From CAVQYV01 sp963718295 [NCBI: uncultured Methylomirabilota bacterium] (GTDB lineage Bacteria > Methylomirabilota > Methylomirabilia > CAVQYV01), in NCBI GenBank assembly GCA_963718295.1, contig CAVQYV010000011.1, forward strand, positions 62,001 through 126,000: a stretch of 64,000 nucleotides of DNA, in the 5' to 3' direction. A program made the position numbers and the translations under genes. The notes under the pieces are model-generated. The model saw only the letters and a list, made by a program, of their open reading frames with translations. It did not search any database and had not been told where the DNA came from. Below are positions 55,495 through 64,000 of this stretch, piece after piece; the stretch's first letter is position 1; every line of letters starts with the position of its first letter.

Positions 55495-56499
55495 ATGGCA
55501 GAGCCTCTCCTGAAGATCCAAGGCCTCAGAAAGCATTTCCCCTTGAAGGAAGGACCCTTCTCGCGGGTTCGAGGGACCCTCATCGCTGTGGACGGGGTGG
55601 ATTTGGAGGTTCAGGACGGAGAGATATTGGGATTGGCGGGGGAATCGGGGTGCGGGAAATCCACGGCGGCAAAGCTGATCCTCAGACTCCTGGAGCCGAC
55701 TGGGGGGGAAGTGGTCTTTGGGGGCAGGCCGATCTTCGAGCTCAACAAGCAAGAACTTCGGGCACTGAGACCCCAAATGCAGATCATCTTCCAGGATCCA
55801 TACTCCTCCCTCAACCCGAGGATGCGAGTGGCCGACATTGTGGGCGAGGGCATCCTGATCCATGGAGGGTACCAGAAGGGACAGAGACGGGATATCGTGG
55901 CGAAGATGTTGGAGAAGGTGGGGATCTCCCCCCAACTGATGAATCGGTATCCCCACGAGTTCAGCGGCGGGCAGCGCCAACGAATCGGAATCGCCCGGGC
56001 CTTGATCACCCGTCCAAGATTGGTGGTCGCCGATGAGCCCGTTTCCGCATTGGATGTTTCCATCCAGGCTCAAGTCCTCAATCTGATCATGGATCTGAAG
56101 GAAGAGTACCAGTTGACTTGCCTTTTCATCGCCCATGATCTGCGGGTGGTGGAATACATCAGCGACCGGGTGGCAATCATGTATCTCGGGAAAATCGTGG
56201 AGGTTGCTCCCAGTCGGGAGATCTATCTTCATCCCCTTCATCCTTACACGGAGGGGCTCATATCGGCGATCCCCCTGCCAGTGGTGAAGGATTCGAGGAG
56301 AGGAGTCCTGCTGGAGGGAGATCCCCCCAGCCGCATCGGTCGCCAGCCGGGGTGCCGATTCTATGGTCGCTGCCGATCACGGCTTCCCAGATGCTCCGGG
56401 GAGGATCCGCCTCTCCAGGAGGTCGCGCCCGGCCATCTGGTTGCGTGCAATCTCCATGGTCCAGCGTCACCGATCACCCAAGGGGATCGAGAAGGATAG
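55495..56499 (+). CDS. Peptide ABC transporter ATPase, DppF/OppF type
   Basis: Partner of the preceding ATPase, three bases away. LKIQGLRKHFPLKEG, Walker A GESGCGKST, IFQDPYSSLNPRM, FSGGQRQRIGIARAL, Walker B LVVADEPVSALDVS and the C-terminal CRFYGRCRSRLPRC are typical. The 334-residue length is normal. The substrate is unknown; these ATPases are often shared by several peptide importers. Confidence 0.89.
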   Translation: MAEPLLKIQGLRKHFPLKEGPFSRVRGTLIAVDGVDLEVQDGEILGLAGESGCGKSTAAKLILRLLEPTGGEVVFGGRPIFELNKQELRALRPQMQIIFQDPYSSLNPRMRVADIVGEGILIHGGYQKGQRRDIVAKMLEKVGISPQLMNRYPHEFSGGQRQRIGIARALITRPRLVVADEPVSALDVSIQAQVLNLIMDLKEEYQLTCLFIAHDLRVVEYISDRVAIMYLGKIVEVAPSREIYLHPLHPYTEGLISAIPLPVVKDSRRGVLLEGDPPSRIGRQPGCRFYGRCRSRLPRCSGEDPPLQEVAPGHLVACNLHGPASPITQGDREG

Positions 56500-56521
56500 A
56501 CAAGAGACAAGAAGGATAGAG

Positions 56522-57118
56522 ATGAAGCCCACCTTTATCAGCAAGAGAGAGCGCCCTGGAGGCGAGAGTCAAGGGGGATTTCATAGGATCTCCCATTACG
56601 ATTTCCATAAGGAAGTCTCCGCCTTGCCTCCGGGAAGAGACATACTGAAATGCATACAGTGTGGGACGTGCAGTGCCAGCTGCCCCGTATTCAAGCGCCA
56701 TCCCCAGATGAATCCGAGGAAGATCATCGCCCAAGCGATTCTGGGATTGAAGGAGGAAGTGATTCATTCCGACATCATCTGGATCTGCGCGAAATGCCAG
56801 ACCTGTATCGTTCGGTGTCATAAAGACGTCCAGCCAGGTGAGATCATCGGCGCGATCCGTACCATAGCCATCAGGAGCGGGGTGAAGGGGCCGGGGGCCC
56901 GCCACACTCAGGCCTTTGCGAGAGATATCTATCGCTTCGGCAAGCTCAACGAGGCCACATTGCCCTTGGTCACGCTCCGTCATAGAATTCTGGGGATGCT
57001 TCCATTGGCCATCAAGATGTTCTTCCGGGGAAAGCTCCCATTCCCCATACCGAAGAGGACCAAGAACATCCGGCAGGTGAGAGCCCTCTTCGATCGATTT
57101 GGCAAGGGGTCAAAATAA
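56522..57118 (+). CDS. hdrC: Heterodisulfide reductase subunit C-like iron-sulfur protein
   Basis: Electron carrier with two [4Fe-4S] clusters: Cys44, 47, 50, 54 (CIQCGTCSASCP) and Cys89, 92, 95, 99 (CAKCQTCIVRC). ATG 56522 gives 198 residues; an upstream open frame is ignored because this start is in the gap after oppF with AAGGA before it. The C-terminus continues past the usual HdrC length with a basic segment. Its stop overlaps the HdrB start (TAATG), and it should shuttle electrons between HdrA and HdrB. Confidence 0.9.
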   Translation: MKPTFISKRERPGGESQGGFHRISHYDFHKEVSALPPGRDILKCIQCGTCSASCPVFKRHPQMNPRKIIAQAILGLKEEVIHSDIIWICAKCQTCIVRCHKDVQPGEIIGAIRTIAIRSGVKGPGARHTQAFARDIYRFGKLNEATLPLVTLRHRILGMLPLAIKMFFRGKLPFPIPKRTKNIRQVRALFDRFGKGSK

Positions 57119-57996
57119 TGAAGAGCTATGCGTACTATCCCGGATGCGCAGCCGAGGCCTCAACCCGCGAGGCCGACAGGGCGACCCGGGAGGTATTGCA
57201 TCACATGGGCGTTCCGATTCACCTGGTGGAGGATTTCGCCTGCTGCGGGGCAGGGTGCCTGTCGGAGGAATTTCCCAGGTTCAATGCGGCCCTCAATGCG
57301 AGAAATATGGCGATCGCCGAGAGAGAGGAAAGCGACATCCTGACCCTGTGCGACACCTGCCTTCTGAGTTTCCGCAAGAGCCAGATGGACCTCAAGGAGC
57401 CGGACCTCCGGGGCGAGGTCAACGAAGAACTGAAGAAATTCGGGCTCGAGTACAAGGGAGAAGCACGGGTCATTCATTTTCTCCACCTCCTCTCCGAGCT
57501 GGGTCCGGAAAAGATCAGATCCATGGTGACAAGACCCCTGAAAGGGGTGAGGATCGCCCCTTTCTATGGCTGCCAGATCGTACGGCCCCATCATGTCCTG
57601 GGTGCAGATTCGGCGGAAGAACCGAGGATCCTGGAGGAATTGATCGAGGCGTTGGGGGGAACCCCCCTCCCCTACAGGGAGAGATTGGATTGCTGCGGCT
57701 TTCATATTCTCCTGGTGGATGAAAAGGCCTCGCTTTCCATGGCCTCTCAATGCCTGGAGGGGGCAAAGAAGATCCAGGCAGATGTGATGGTCACCCCCTG
57801 CACCCTCTGCCATATCAGCCTGGATATGTATCAGGGGAAGGCGGGCAGATTGGCGGGCAAGAACTATGGCATCCCGATTCTCCATCTGGCCCAATTGGTA
57901 GGCCTTGCCCTGGGGATCGACCCGCGGAAGCTGCAGCTTCACAGGCATTTTGTCCCTGCCAAGCGGCTCCTCTCCAGGATCGGGGGAAGTCGATGA
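57118..57996 (+). CDS. hdrB: Heterodisulfide reductase subunit B-like protein
   Basis: Catalytic-type subunit with two CCG domains: Cys10...Cys42-Cys43...Cys78...Cys81 (FACCGAGC, LCDTC) and a second set with Cys192-Cys193, Cys228 and Cys231 (LDCCGFH, PCTLC). These ligate the paired noncubane [4Fe-4S] clusters that reduce disulfides in methanogen HdrB. The 292-residue length is normal. In bacteria the substrate is unknown; ferredoxin, a thiol or a protein disulfide are candidates. Confidence 0.9.
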   Translation: MKSYAYYPGCAAEASTREADRATREVLHHMGVPIHLVEDFACCGAGCLSEEFPRFNAALNARNMAIAEREESDILTLCDTCLLSFRKSQMDLKEPDLRGEVNEELKKFGLEYKGEARVIHFLHLLSELGPEKIRSMVTRPLKGVRIAPFYGCQIVRPHHVLGADSAEEPRILEELIEALGGTPLPYRERLDCCGFHILLVDEKASLSMASQCLEGAKKIQADVMVTPCTLCHISLDMYQGKAGRLAGKNYGIPILHLAQLVGLALGIDPRKLQLHRHFVPAKRLLSRIGGSR

Positions 57997-58068
57997 TGGC
58001 AGATGAGGATCTCCTTTTCCGGGAGACGAATGTCCCGATACTGAATCTATCTATTTCTGGGAAGACCT

Positions 58069-61000
58069 ATGAAAATCGATGAGATGAAGATGATGTCAGA
58101 CCCCGGCAAGATCCCCCATGACCGAAGGGTGGGCGTGTTTCTCTGCAAGTGTGGAGATAACATCTCGAGGACGGTGGATTTGGGTGAGTTGCGGGAGTTC
58201 GCCCTGAGCCTCCCGAATGTCTCCTTTTCCGCCTTTCAGCAATTCACCTGCTCGTCCGAGGGGCAAGGGATCATACAGAAGGCAATCCAGGAATACGGCC
58301 TCAATGCGGTGGTGATCGGCTGTTGTACCCCAAAACAATACGAGGAGATGTATCGCGAATGCATTGCTGCCGCAGGCCTTAACCCTTACCTTCTGGAAAT
58401 CGTGAATCTCCGAGAGCAGGTTTCCTACCCTCATCACGATGACCCCCGGGGAGCCACCCAAAAAGCGAAGCTCCTGGTGAGGGCGGCCGTCCAGAAGGCA
58501 AAGCTGCTCGAGCCGCTGACCGTCAAGAAGGCCAAGATATCCCGGGAGGTGGCCGTGATCGGCGGGGGGATCGCCGGGATCAACGCCTCGCTTTATCTTG
58601 CCAAGATAGGGCACAAAGTGCATCTCATCGAGAAGGAGCCTACGATCGGGGGCAATATGGCGAGCCTGGTGAAAACCTTCCCCACCGATGACTGCGCCAT
58701 GTGCACCCTCTCCCCCAAGATGGATGAGGTGAGCAAGAACAAGAATATAACCTTGTATACCTATTCGGAGGTGGACAAGGTCGAGAAAACGCGAGAGGGG
58801 TTATCGCTCCACATCAGGAAGAAACCGAGATACGTGGACGAGGATCTATGCACCGGTTGTAATAAATGTACGGAGGTCTGCCCGGTGAAGATCCCCAATA
58901 CCTACGACAGGGGACTGAGATCGACGAAATCGGCTATCTATAAGCAATTCCCGGCGGCTGTCCCCAACAAATACACCATCGAGCGACTGGGCATTCCCCC
59001 CTGCCGTCAAGCCTGTCCCATCCAGCAGTCGGCGCAGGGGTATGTGGCCCTGGTGGCACAAGGAAAATTCCCCGAGGCGTTGGCGACCATCCGTCGCGAT
59101 AATCCCTTGCCCACGGTCTGTGGCCGGGTCTGTAACCATCTCTGTGAGGATCAATGCTCGAGAGGGAAGATGGACGACAGCATATCCATTGCGGGGATCA
59201 AACGCTTCGTGACTGAGTTCGGTTTCCAGAACCGGGACAATCTCCTCTTCTCGCGGCCGGATCACCCGGGAGAGCCTCTCAATATGATGAATCTGCTGGC
59301 TCCGCCGCCTTCCTCTACCGATCTTGACCCATCCGGGCTGGAAGGACTATCAAGTCCGGCAGTGACAGATGGTCCAGAACCAGGGGCAAGTGGACCCGGC
59401 CTTGCGAAAGAGAGACCTCATCGTCCATGGCCTGAAGATCCCAAGAAGGTGGCGATCATCGGCGGGGGTCCTGCCGGTCTTGCCTGCGCCCATGAGATCG
59501 TCTTGAATGGCCACCAGGCGACCATTTTCGAGGCCTCCCCAGAGGCGGGTGGGATACTGCGCTGGGGGATCCCGGCCTTCCGGCTTCCGCCCGAATACCT
59601 GCGGCACGACATCGATTTCATCCAGGACCTGGGAGTCAAGATCCAGACTGGATGCCGAATTGGGAAAGATATGTCCTTCCAAGATCTGCTCGATGGCTAT
59701 GATGCCGTTTTCCTGTCCATGGGGCTGGGAGAAAACGTGAAGCTGCGGATGCCGGGAGCAGACCTGGAAGGGATATCCTATGGGTGCGACATCTTGCGGG
59801 ACTGCAAATGGGATGAGTTGCCGAAATTGGGGAGGCAGGTCCTGGTCGTCGGTGGAGGCAATGCCGCCATCGATACCGCAAGGACCTTGATCCGGCTGGG
59901 ATGTCAGGTGACGATGATCTGTCTGGAGACCAGGGAGACCATGCCAGCCATCAAAGAAGAGATCTTGGAAGCCGAGGCGGAGGGCATCCAGATCAAGCCC
60001 GCCATTTCCCCCAAGCGGTTCCTGGGAGACCCTGAGGGAAGGGTGAGTCAGGTGGAGTGCGTCCAGGTGGAAAGGATCGAGAAGGACCCTGATGGTCGCC
60101 TCAAGCCCGTCTGTCGAGAGGGTACCGAGTTCATCATGGATGTGGACAACGTCATCTTGGCCGTAGGCAATCGATCCGACTGCGCTTTCCTGCCTCCGGA
60201 GATCGAGGTCGATCCCAGGGGGCTGATCCGCGTGGATCCATCTTCCTATCGCACGAGCCTCAGAAAGGTCTATGGCGGAGGGGATCTGATCACCGGGCCC
60301 ACTTCGGTGGTGGAAGCCATCAGCTCGGGAAAGGCGGTAGCCCGTCAGATGATCTGTGACTTCGAACAGGTTAGCTACCCGGAGAGATTTACGGACTTGC
60401 CGGGTCCTTCCATCGATGCGCAAGATGCGATCGAGCGAAACGGGGGGTACTTTGAACCCCAAGGGCGGACAAGAATGCCCAGGATCGCCCTGGAGGGCAG
60501 GAACAGCTTCCAGGAGGTGGAGCTGGGCTTTTCGGAAGAAGCGGTGATTGCAGAGGCCAAGAGGTGCCTCAACTGCGGTGGGTGCAGTGATTGCCGTGAG
60601 TGCGAGAAGGTGTGTGAAGCCAAAGCGATCGACTACTTTCAGACGGAAAAGGTCGTTCCCGTCACGGTGGGGGCCCTCATCCTTGCCACCGGCTTCCAGG
60701 ATTTCGATCCGACTCATCTGCACTATAGATATGGCAGGTACAAGAACGTCATCACTCAGTTTCAGTTGGCCCGGATGATGGACCCTCTGGGGCCGACTGC
60801 AGGAAAGATCATCAGACCCAGCGATGGCCAGGAAGCCAAGCGCTTCCTCATGGTCCAGTGTGTCGGATCGCGCACCGGCGAGCAGAATACCCAGGAGGGA
60901 CACCCGTACTGTTCGCGGGTCTGCTGCATGGTGGCACTGAAACACGCAAGTCTCATCAAGAAATACTTCGTGGATGACGCCCAGATCTTCATCTGCAATA

Positions 61001-61713
61001 TCGACATTCGGGCCTTCGGCAAAGGATATGAGGAGTACTATGAAAAGGTGAAGACGATGGGGGTGAAGTTCATCAAGGGCCTTCCGGGAGAGATCCTGGA
61101 GGATCAGCAGAGCCAGGATCTCATGGTGCAGGTGGAGGACATGTCGACCTCGACCCTCTTGGAGATTCCCGTTGATCTGGTGGTATTGTCCACTGCTACT
61201 GAGCCCGCCGGGGTCAATGAACTCCTCAAGCAACTGGGGGTCTCCCGGGATGAGTCGGGTTTTGTGAAGGAGTTCCACCCCAAGATCAAGCCCGCCGATA
61301 CAAGCGTCAAGAATATCTTCGTCTGTGGCGCTGCCCAGGGACCCAAGGATATCTCCGATGCCATTGCTCAATCCGGATTGGCAGCCATGGCGGCCGCTTC
61401 TTATGTGGGCGATGGATATGTCGTGCTGAACCCCCTGATTGCTGAGGTCGACCCGGAGCTATGTCGAGCCTGCGGGCGCTGCGAGAAGGAGTGCGAATTC
61501 CAGGCCGTCCGAGTCGACGAGAAGAAGCTCTCGGCAGAGGTGGAAGAGATCATGTGCGAGGGTTGCGGGAAATGTGCGGTTGTCTGTCCCACGGGGGCCC
61601 TTTCGGTCAAGTCCTTCAAGGAAAAACAGCTCCTGGCAGCAATCGATGGGTTGATGGAAGGTGCGGATGGCAAAGAAGCAGTGGAGATGGCGGAAACCTC
61701 CTCCAAATCCTGA
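58069..61713 (+). CDS. hdrA: HdrA-like flavoprotein with inserted GltD-type NAD(P)H domain
   Basis: Likely bifurcating core, 1214 residues against about 650 for methanogen HdrA. Order: HdrA N-domain (about 18-155); first half of the FAD domain (GGGIAGINAS, 165) with the HdrA cysteine segment FPTDDCAMCTLSP; ferredoxin site from Cys261 (CTGCNKCTEVCP). Then an inserted glutamate-synthase-small-subunit module (about 305-800) with its cysteine-rich N-domain (from Cys312: CRQACP, CGRVCNHLCEDQC), a flavin fold GGGPAGLA (465) and an NAD(P)H fold GGGNAAIDTA (595). A CLNCGGCSDCREC cluster follows (833), then the rest of the HdrA FAD domain and two C-terminal ferredoxin sites (1132 and 1163). Confidence 0.9.
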   Translation: MKIDEMKMMSDPGKIPHDRRVGVFLCKCGDNISRTVDLGELREFALSLPNVSFSAFQQFTCSSEGQGIIQKAIQEYGLNAVVIGCCTPKQYEEMYRECIAAAGLNPYLLEIVNLREQVSYPHHDDPRGATQKAKLLVRAAVQKAKLLEPLTVKKAKISREVAVIGGGIAGINASLYLAKIGHKVHLIEKEPTIGGNMASLVKTFPTDDCAMCTLSPKMDEVSKNKNITLYTYSEVDKVEKTREGLSLHIRKKPRYVDEDLCTGCNKCTEVCPVKIPNTYDRGLRSTKSAIYKQFPAAVPNKYTIERLGIPPCRQACPIQQSAQGYVALVAQGKFPEALATIRRDNPLPTVCGRVCNHLCEDQCSRGKMDDSISIAGIKRFVTEFGFQNRDNLLFSRPDHPGEPLNMMNLLAPPPSSTDLDPSGLEGLSSPAVTDGPEPGASGPGLAKERPHRPWPEDPKKVAIIGGGPAGLACAHEIVLNGHQATIFEASPEAGGILRWGIPAFRLPPEYLRHDIDFIQDLGVKIQTGCRIGKDMSFQDLLDGYDAVFLSMGLGENVKLRMPGADLEGISYGCDILRDCKWDELPKLGRQVLVVGGGNAAIDTARTLIRLGCQVTMICLETRETMPAIKEEILEAEAEGIQIKPAISPKRFLGDPEGRVSQVECVQVERIEKDPDGRLKPVCREGTEFIMDVDNVILAVGNRSDCAFLPPEIEVDPRGLIRVDPSSYRTSLRKVYGGGDLITGPTSVVEAISSGKAVARQMICDFEQVSYPERFTDLPGPSIDAQDAIERNGGYFEPQGRTRMPRIALEGRNSFQEVELGFSEEAVIAEAKRCLNCGGCSDCRECEKVCEAKAIDYFQTEKVVPVTVGALILATGFQDFDPTHLHYRYGRYKNVITQFQLARMMDPLGPTAGKIIRPSDGQEAKRFLMVQCVGSRTGEQNTQEGHPYCSRVCCMVALKHASLIKKYFVDDAQIFICNIDIRAFGKGYEEYYEKVKTMGVKFIKGLPGEILEDQQSQDLMVQVEDMSTSTLLEIPVDLVVLSTATEPAGVNELLKQLGVSRDESGFVKEFHPKIKPADTSVKNIFVCGAAQGPKDISDAIAQSGLAAMAAASYVGDGYVVLNPLIAEVDPELCRACGRCEKECEFQAVRVDEKKLSAEVEEIMCEGCGKCAVVCPTGALSVKSFKEKQLLAAIDGLMEGADGKEAVEMAETSSKS

Positions 61714-61752
61714 ATGGGTTACCCTTCATAAACCAGCAGAGCGAAGACGCTG

Positions 61753-62280
61753 ATGAGAGAAAAGATAAGGAATTCGGAAAGCCAGAGCCAAGGATACGAA
61801 CCGCTCATCCTGGGATTTGCCTGTAACTGGTGCGGCTATGCTGCAGCCGACCAAGCAGGGATGAGCAAGATTCAGTACCCGACCAATATCAAGCTCCTCC
61901 GGGTCATGTGCCTGGGCAGGGTGGATCCATATCTGGTAACCAGGGCTTTTCTGAAAGGGTTTGATGGGGTGATGCTGATTGGATGTCATATCGGTGAGTG
62001 TCACTACGTGAGTGGGAACAAGAACGCAGTGCTCGTCGTGGAGCGGATCAAAGAGGTCCTGGATACGATCGGATTGGGGAAAGAGAGGCTGCGGCTGGAT
62101 GAGGCCAGCGCGGGAGAGGCTCCCAAGTTCGCGGCGGTGGTAAGGGAATTCATCCAAGAATTGAGGCCTTTGGGTCCGAATCCTCTGCGGGCCTTTGCTC
62201 CGGAGATAGGGGCCGCTGCCAATCCAGGGGGGGCGGGCCAAGGGATTGAAGATACTCCAGTGATACCCTCGAATCGGTGA
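61753..62280 (+). CDS. mvhD: MvhD-like [2Fe-2S] protein
   Basis: Delta-subunit family that passes electrons between HdrA and a partner enzyme. Five cysteines typical of the family are present: Cys24 and Cys27 (CNWC), Cys53 (VMCLGRVDP), Cys78 and Cys83 (GCHIGECHYVSGN). The 175-residue protein has a C-terminal extension beyond the usual core. No hydrogenase large or small subunit (MvhA, MvhG) is in the window, so the partner may be the GltD part of HdrA or the downstream proteins. Confidence 0.9.
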   Translation: MREKIRNSESQSQGYEPLILGFACNWCGYAAADQAGMSKIQYPTNIKLLRVMCLGRVDPYLVTRAFLKGFDGVMLIGCHIGECHYVSGNKNAVLVVERIKEVLDTIGLGKERLRLDEASAGEAPKFAAVVREFIQELRPLGPNPLRAFAPEIGAAANPGGAGQGIEDTPVIPSNR

Positions 62281-62331
62281 TGCTTTCATAATGGGGTCCC
62301 CCGGCAAGAGGGGCATAGGAAAAGCGGGGAA

Positions 62332-63462
62332 ATGAGCCAAGAATCGAGACTGAAGCCAAGCGATCTGGAGTGCATCCAGTGCAATAAGTGTTCTATGTCC
62401 TGCCCGGTCCACCGGGTGGACCCGGAGTACTCGCCGCGGGGAATGATCCTCCGCTTGTTGATGGGAGAAGAAGAATCCCTGATCCATGACCGAAATATCT
62501 TTCGTTGTTTGAGCTGCGATCTCTGTCGGGAGATCTGTCCGTCCCACACCAAGTTCGTCGATTTCATGCGCCAATCCAGAGGCCAGGCCCGTGAGTCAGG
62601 CCTTACCAATGATTGCAAGCACGGGGTCCTGTTATCTTCGATCCAGAAACTGATGGCCAACCTGGATTTGCCCCAAAGGCGCCTCCGATGGTCCGAGGGG
62701 CTTCAAATCGACCGCGACTCTGCGATCTGCTATTTTGTGGGCTGTCTCCCCATCTTCGACCAGGTTTTCCCCCATACCGCGAGCACGAAGATTGCCCGGA
62801 ATACCCTTGAGATCTTGAACCGGGTAGGGGTCAGGCCGGCGGTGTTTGAAGAGGAGAAATGCTGTGGCTACGATCAATATTTTAGCGGAGATCAAGAGAC
62901 ATTTGAGAAGCTTGCCCGGCATAACATGGCTCTTCTGAAAGAGAGAGGGATTACCCGGGTGGTCACCTCATGTCCGGAGTGCTTGAATTCCTTGAAGTTC
63001 ATCTATCCGACTCTCGACCGATCCTTCACTCCGGAGGTGCTCCATATCACCCAGTTTCTCGCCCAGCGATTGGAGGAAGGCAGCCTGAAATTCAAGGAGG
63101 TCAACCGGAAGGTGACCTATCACGATTCGTGTCGCCTGGGTCGGGTTGCCAAGGAGTACGAGTCCGCCCGGAAAATCCTGAGGGCGATTCCGGGATTGGA
63201 ATTGGTGGAGATGCCACGGAATCGGGAGACCGCACCTTGCTGCGGAGTGGGCAATTTCTCCAGCTGCGATGCCCATACCAAGTTCCTCCAGAATGAACGC
63301 CTTAAGGAAGCCGCTTCGGTGGGAGCTGAACTTCTGAGTACGGCATGCCCCAAATGCCGAATCCATTTCAATTGCTATTTGGATGGTCAGCCGATCGAAG
63401 AGCTCTTGGGCCCTCAAATCGAGGACGTCACTGCGATCATCTCACAGGCATTGGAGGGATGA
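62332..63462 (+). CDS. HdrD-like iron-sulfur/CCG-domain protein
   Basis: Fuses HdrC-like and HdrB-like parts in 376 residues: two [4Fe-4S] sites (Cys14-17-20-24 and Cys59-62-65-69), then two CCG domains (KCCGYDQ with CPEC, and APCCGVG with CPKC). Proteins of this type partner FAD-linked oxidases (as in GlcF and lactate-utilisation systems) or act as HdrD. The next gene encodes such an oxidase, five bases downstream, which favours that pairing. Confidence 0.87.
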   Translation: MSQESRLKPSDLECIQCNKCSMSCPVHRVDPEYSPRGMILRLLMGEEESLIHDRNIFRCLSCDLCREICPSHTKFVDFMRQSRGQARESGLTNDCKHGVLLSSIQKLMANLDLPQRRLRWSEGLQIDRDSAICYFVGCLPIFDQVFPHTASTKIARNTLEILNRVGVRPAVFEEEKCCGYDQYFSGDQETFEKLARHNMALLKERGITRVVTSCPECLNSLKFIYPTLDRSFTPEVLHITQFLAQRLEEGSLKFKEVNRKVTYHDSCRLGRVAKEYESARKILRAIPGLELVEMPRNRETAPCCGVGNFSSCDAHTKFLQNERLKEAASVGAELLSTACPKCRIHFNCYLDGQPIEELLGPQIEDVTAIISQALEG

Positions 63463-63466
63463 GCAA

Positions 63467-64000
63467 TTGCAAGAATCGATCATCCAGGGGATTCGTCAGT
63501 TCCTGGCGGATCATGAGATTATGTTCCAAACGGAGCGCCTGCAAGAATACATGACCGATGCCTCCTTCCTGACCAGAGGTGAGCCATCCATCGTAATTTT
63601 CCTCCATACGGAGGATCAAGCTTTCAAAGTGGTCGATTACATGGCCAAAGGATCGATTCCGATCGCGATCCGGGCCATGGGCTCCTCCACTGCCGGAGCA
63701 GCCCTGGCTGACCAAGAAACGCCGCTCCTTCTGGTCGAAAACCTGGGGATGTGCGATCCCTGGGGCAACAGGACGATATTTCTCCAGCCTCGACTTTTCA
63801 CATCGGATGGCGAGGCGCTCACCGACTCGGAGATGGATAAGCTACGATCTCAACCAGAGCTACTGCGCGAGGTCGAGCTGTTTGCCAGGGTCCCCGCCGG
63901 CATGTCCACGGATGAACTGGACCGAAGTCTCATTCCTTACCATCTTCATAGTGCAATTGTGCCTTCCAGCGGGTGGACCTCCATTGCGGCCAATTTCTCC
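63467..64000 (+). CDS. FAD-linked oxidase, N-terminal part (partial, GlcD-like)
   Basis: The frame from TTG 63467 (after GGAGGG) stays open to the window end, 178 codons. EYMTDASFLTRGEPSIVIFL, TEDQAFKVVDYMA and IPIAIRAMGSSTAGAAL match the N-terminal FAD-binding pattern of the vanillyl-alcohol-oxidase/GlcD fold (Y-x-x-D-A-S, then R-x-x-G-S-S-x-x-G). Members oxidise 2-hydroxyacids such as lactate or glycolate. The substrate domain lies outside the window, so the substrate is unknown. Presumed partner of the HdrD-like protein. Confidence 0.72.
   Translation, partial: MQESIIQGIRQFLADHEIMFQTERLQEYMTDASFLTRGEPSIVIFLHTEDQAFKVVDYMAKGSIPIAIRAMGSSTAGAALADQETPLLLVENLGMCDPWGNRTIFLQPRLFTSDGEALTDSEMDKLRSQPELLREVELFARVPAGMSTDELDRSLIPYHLHSAIVPSSGWTSIAANFS

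Noticed and set aside
59350-61371. A 673-codon open frame on the minus strand opposite hdrA
   Set aside because: It is a shadow of the codon bias of hdrA; the + strand frame has many conserved domains and the minus frame shows no recognisable domain.

Overview
The window is a gene-dense bacterial chromosome segment with moderately high GC. It reads almost entirely on the + strand; only rpsT and rpmB are on the - strand. A Gram-negative cell is indicated by an LptE-like lipoprotein, a PilQ secretin and a PilMNOP assembly cluster. The neighbourhoods ilvC-psd-pssA-leu, pilMNOPQ-aroB, aroQ-pepQ-efp-accBC and rsmD-coaD-aspC, together with heterodisulfide-reductase-type proteins, resemble Desulfobacterota, Nitrospirota or Methylomirabilota. 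That placement is inference and a species cannot be named. I saw no tRNA, rRNA, CRISPR array, insertion sequence or prophage.

Layout. 1-7874: end of ilvC, phospholipid synthesis (psd, pssA), leucine synthesis (leuA, leuC, leuD, leuB), asd and truA. 7881-9725: a receiver-PAS-GAF-GGDEF diguanylate cyclase. 9755-14308: leuS, lptE-like, holA and, convergent, rpsT. 14528-16543: murJ and trxA. 16823-24876: a trp operon in the order trpE-G-D-C-B2-F-B-A, with two different tryptophan synthase beta chains and a frameshift near the end of trpC. 25128-26885: a Crp/Fnr-type regulator followed by a metallo-beta-lactamase-fold protein resembling class II cyclic nucleotide phosphodiesterases.

27081-35591: type IV pilus genes. 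First come minor prepilins, including two prepilins read as one ORF and a PilX-like gene broken by two frameshifts; then pilM, pilN, pilO, pilP, pilQ. 35676-43150: an exported GATase1-like protein, aroB, a TPR protein with a Roadblock/LC7 partner, aroQ, pepQ, efp, accB, accC. 43226-47843: a branched-chain amino acid ABC transporter. 47938-56499: a cation efflux protein, a TsaC/Sua5 protein, a RelA/SpoT protein, rpmB, rsmD, coaD, an aspartate aminotransferase and two peptide-transporter ATPases.

56522-64000 is the most distinctive part: an apparent operon for HdrC, HdrB, a 1214-residue HdrA carrying an inserted GltD-like NAD(P)H:flavin module, MvhD, an HdrD-like protein and the start of an FAD-linked oxidase. 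It looks like an electron-bifurcating or confurcating complex linking a pyridine nucleotide, iron-sulfur carriers and possibly a 2-hydroxyacid-type oxidase. Four probable single-base frameshifts (trpC, the fused prepilins, PilX twice) all shift in the same direction, so sequence error must be excluded before reading them as biology.
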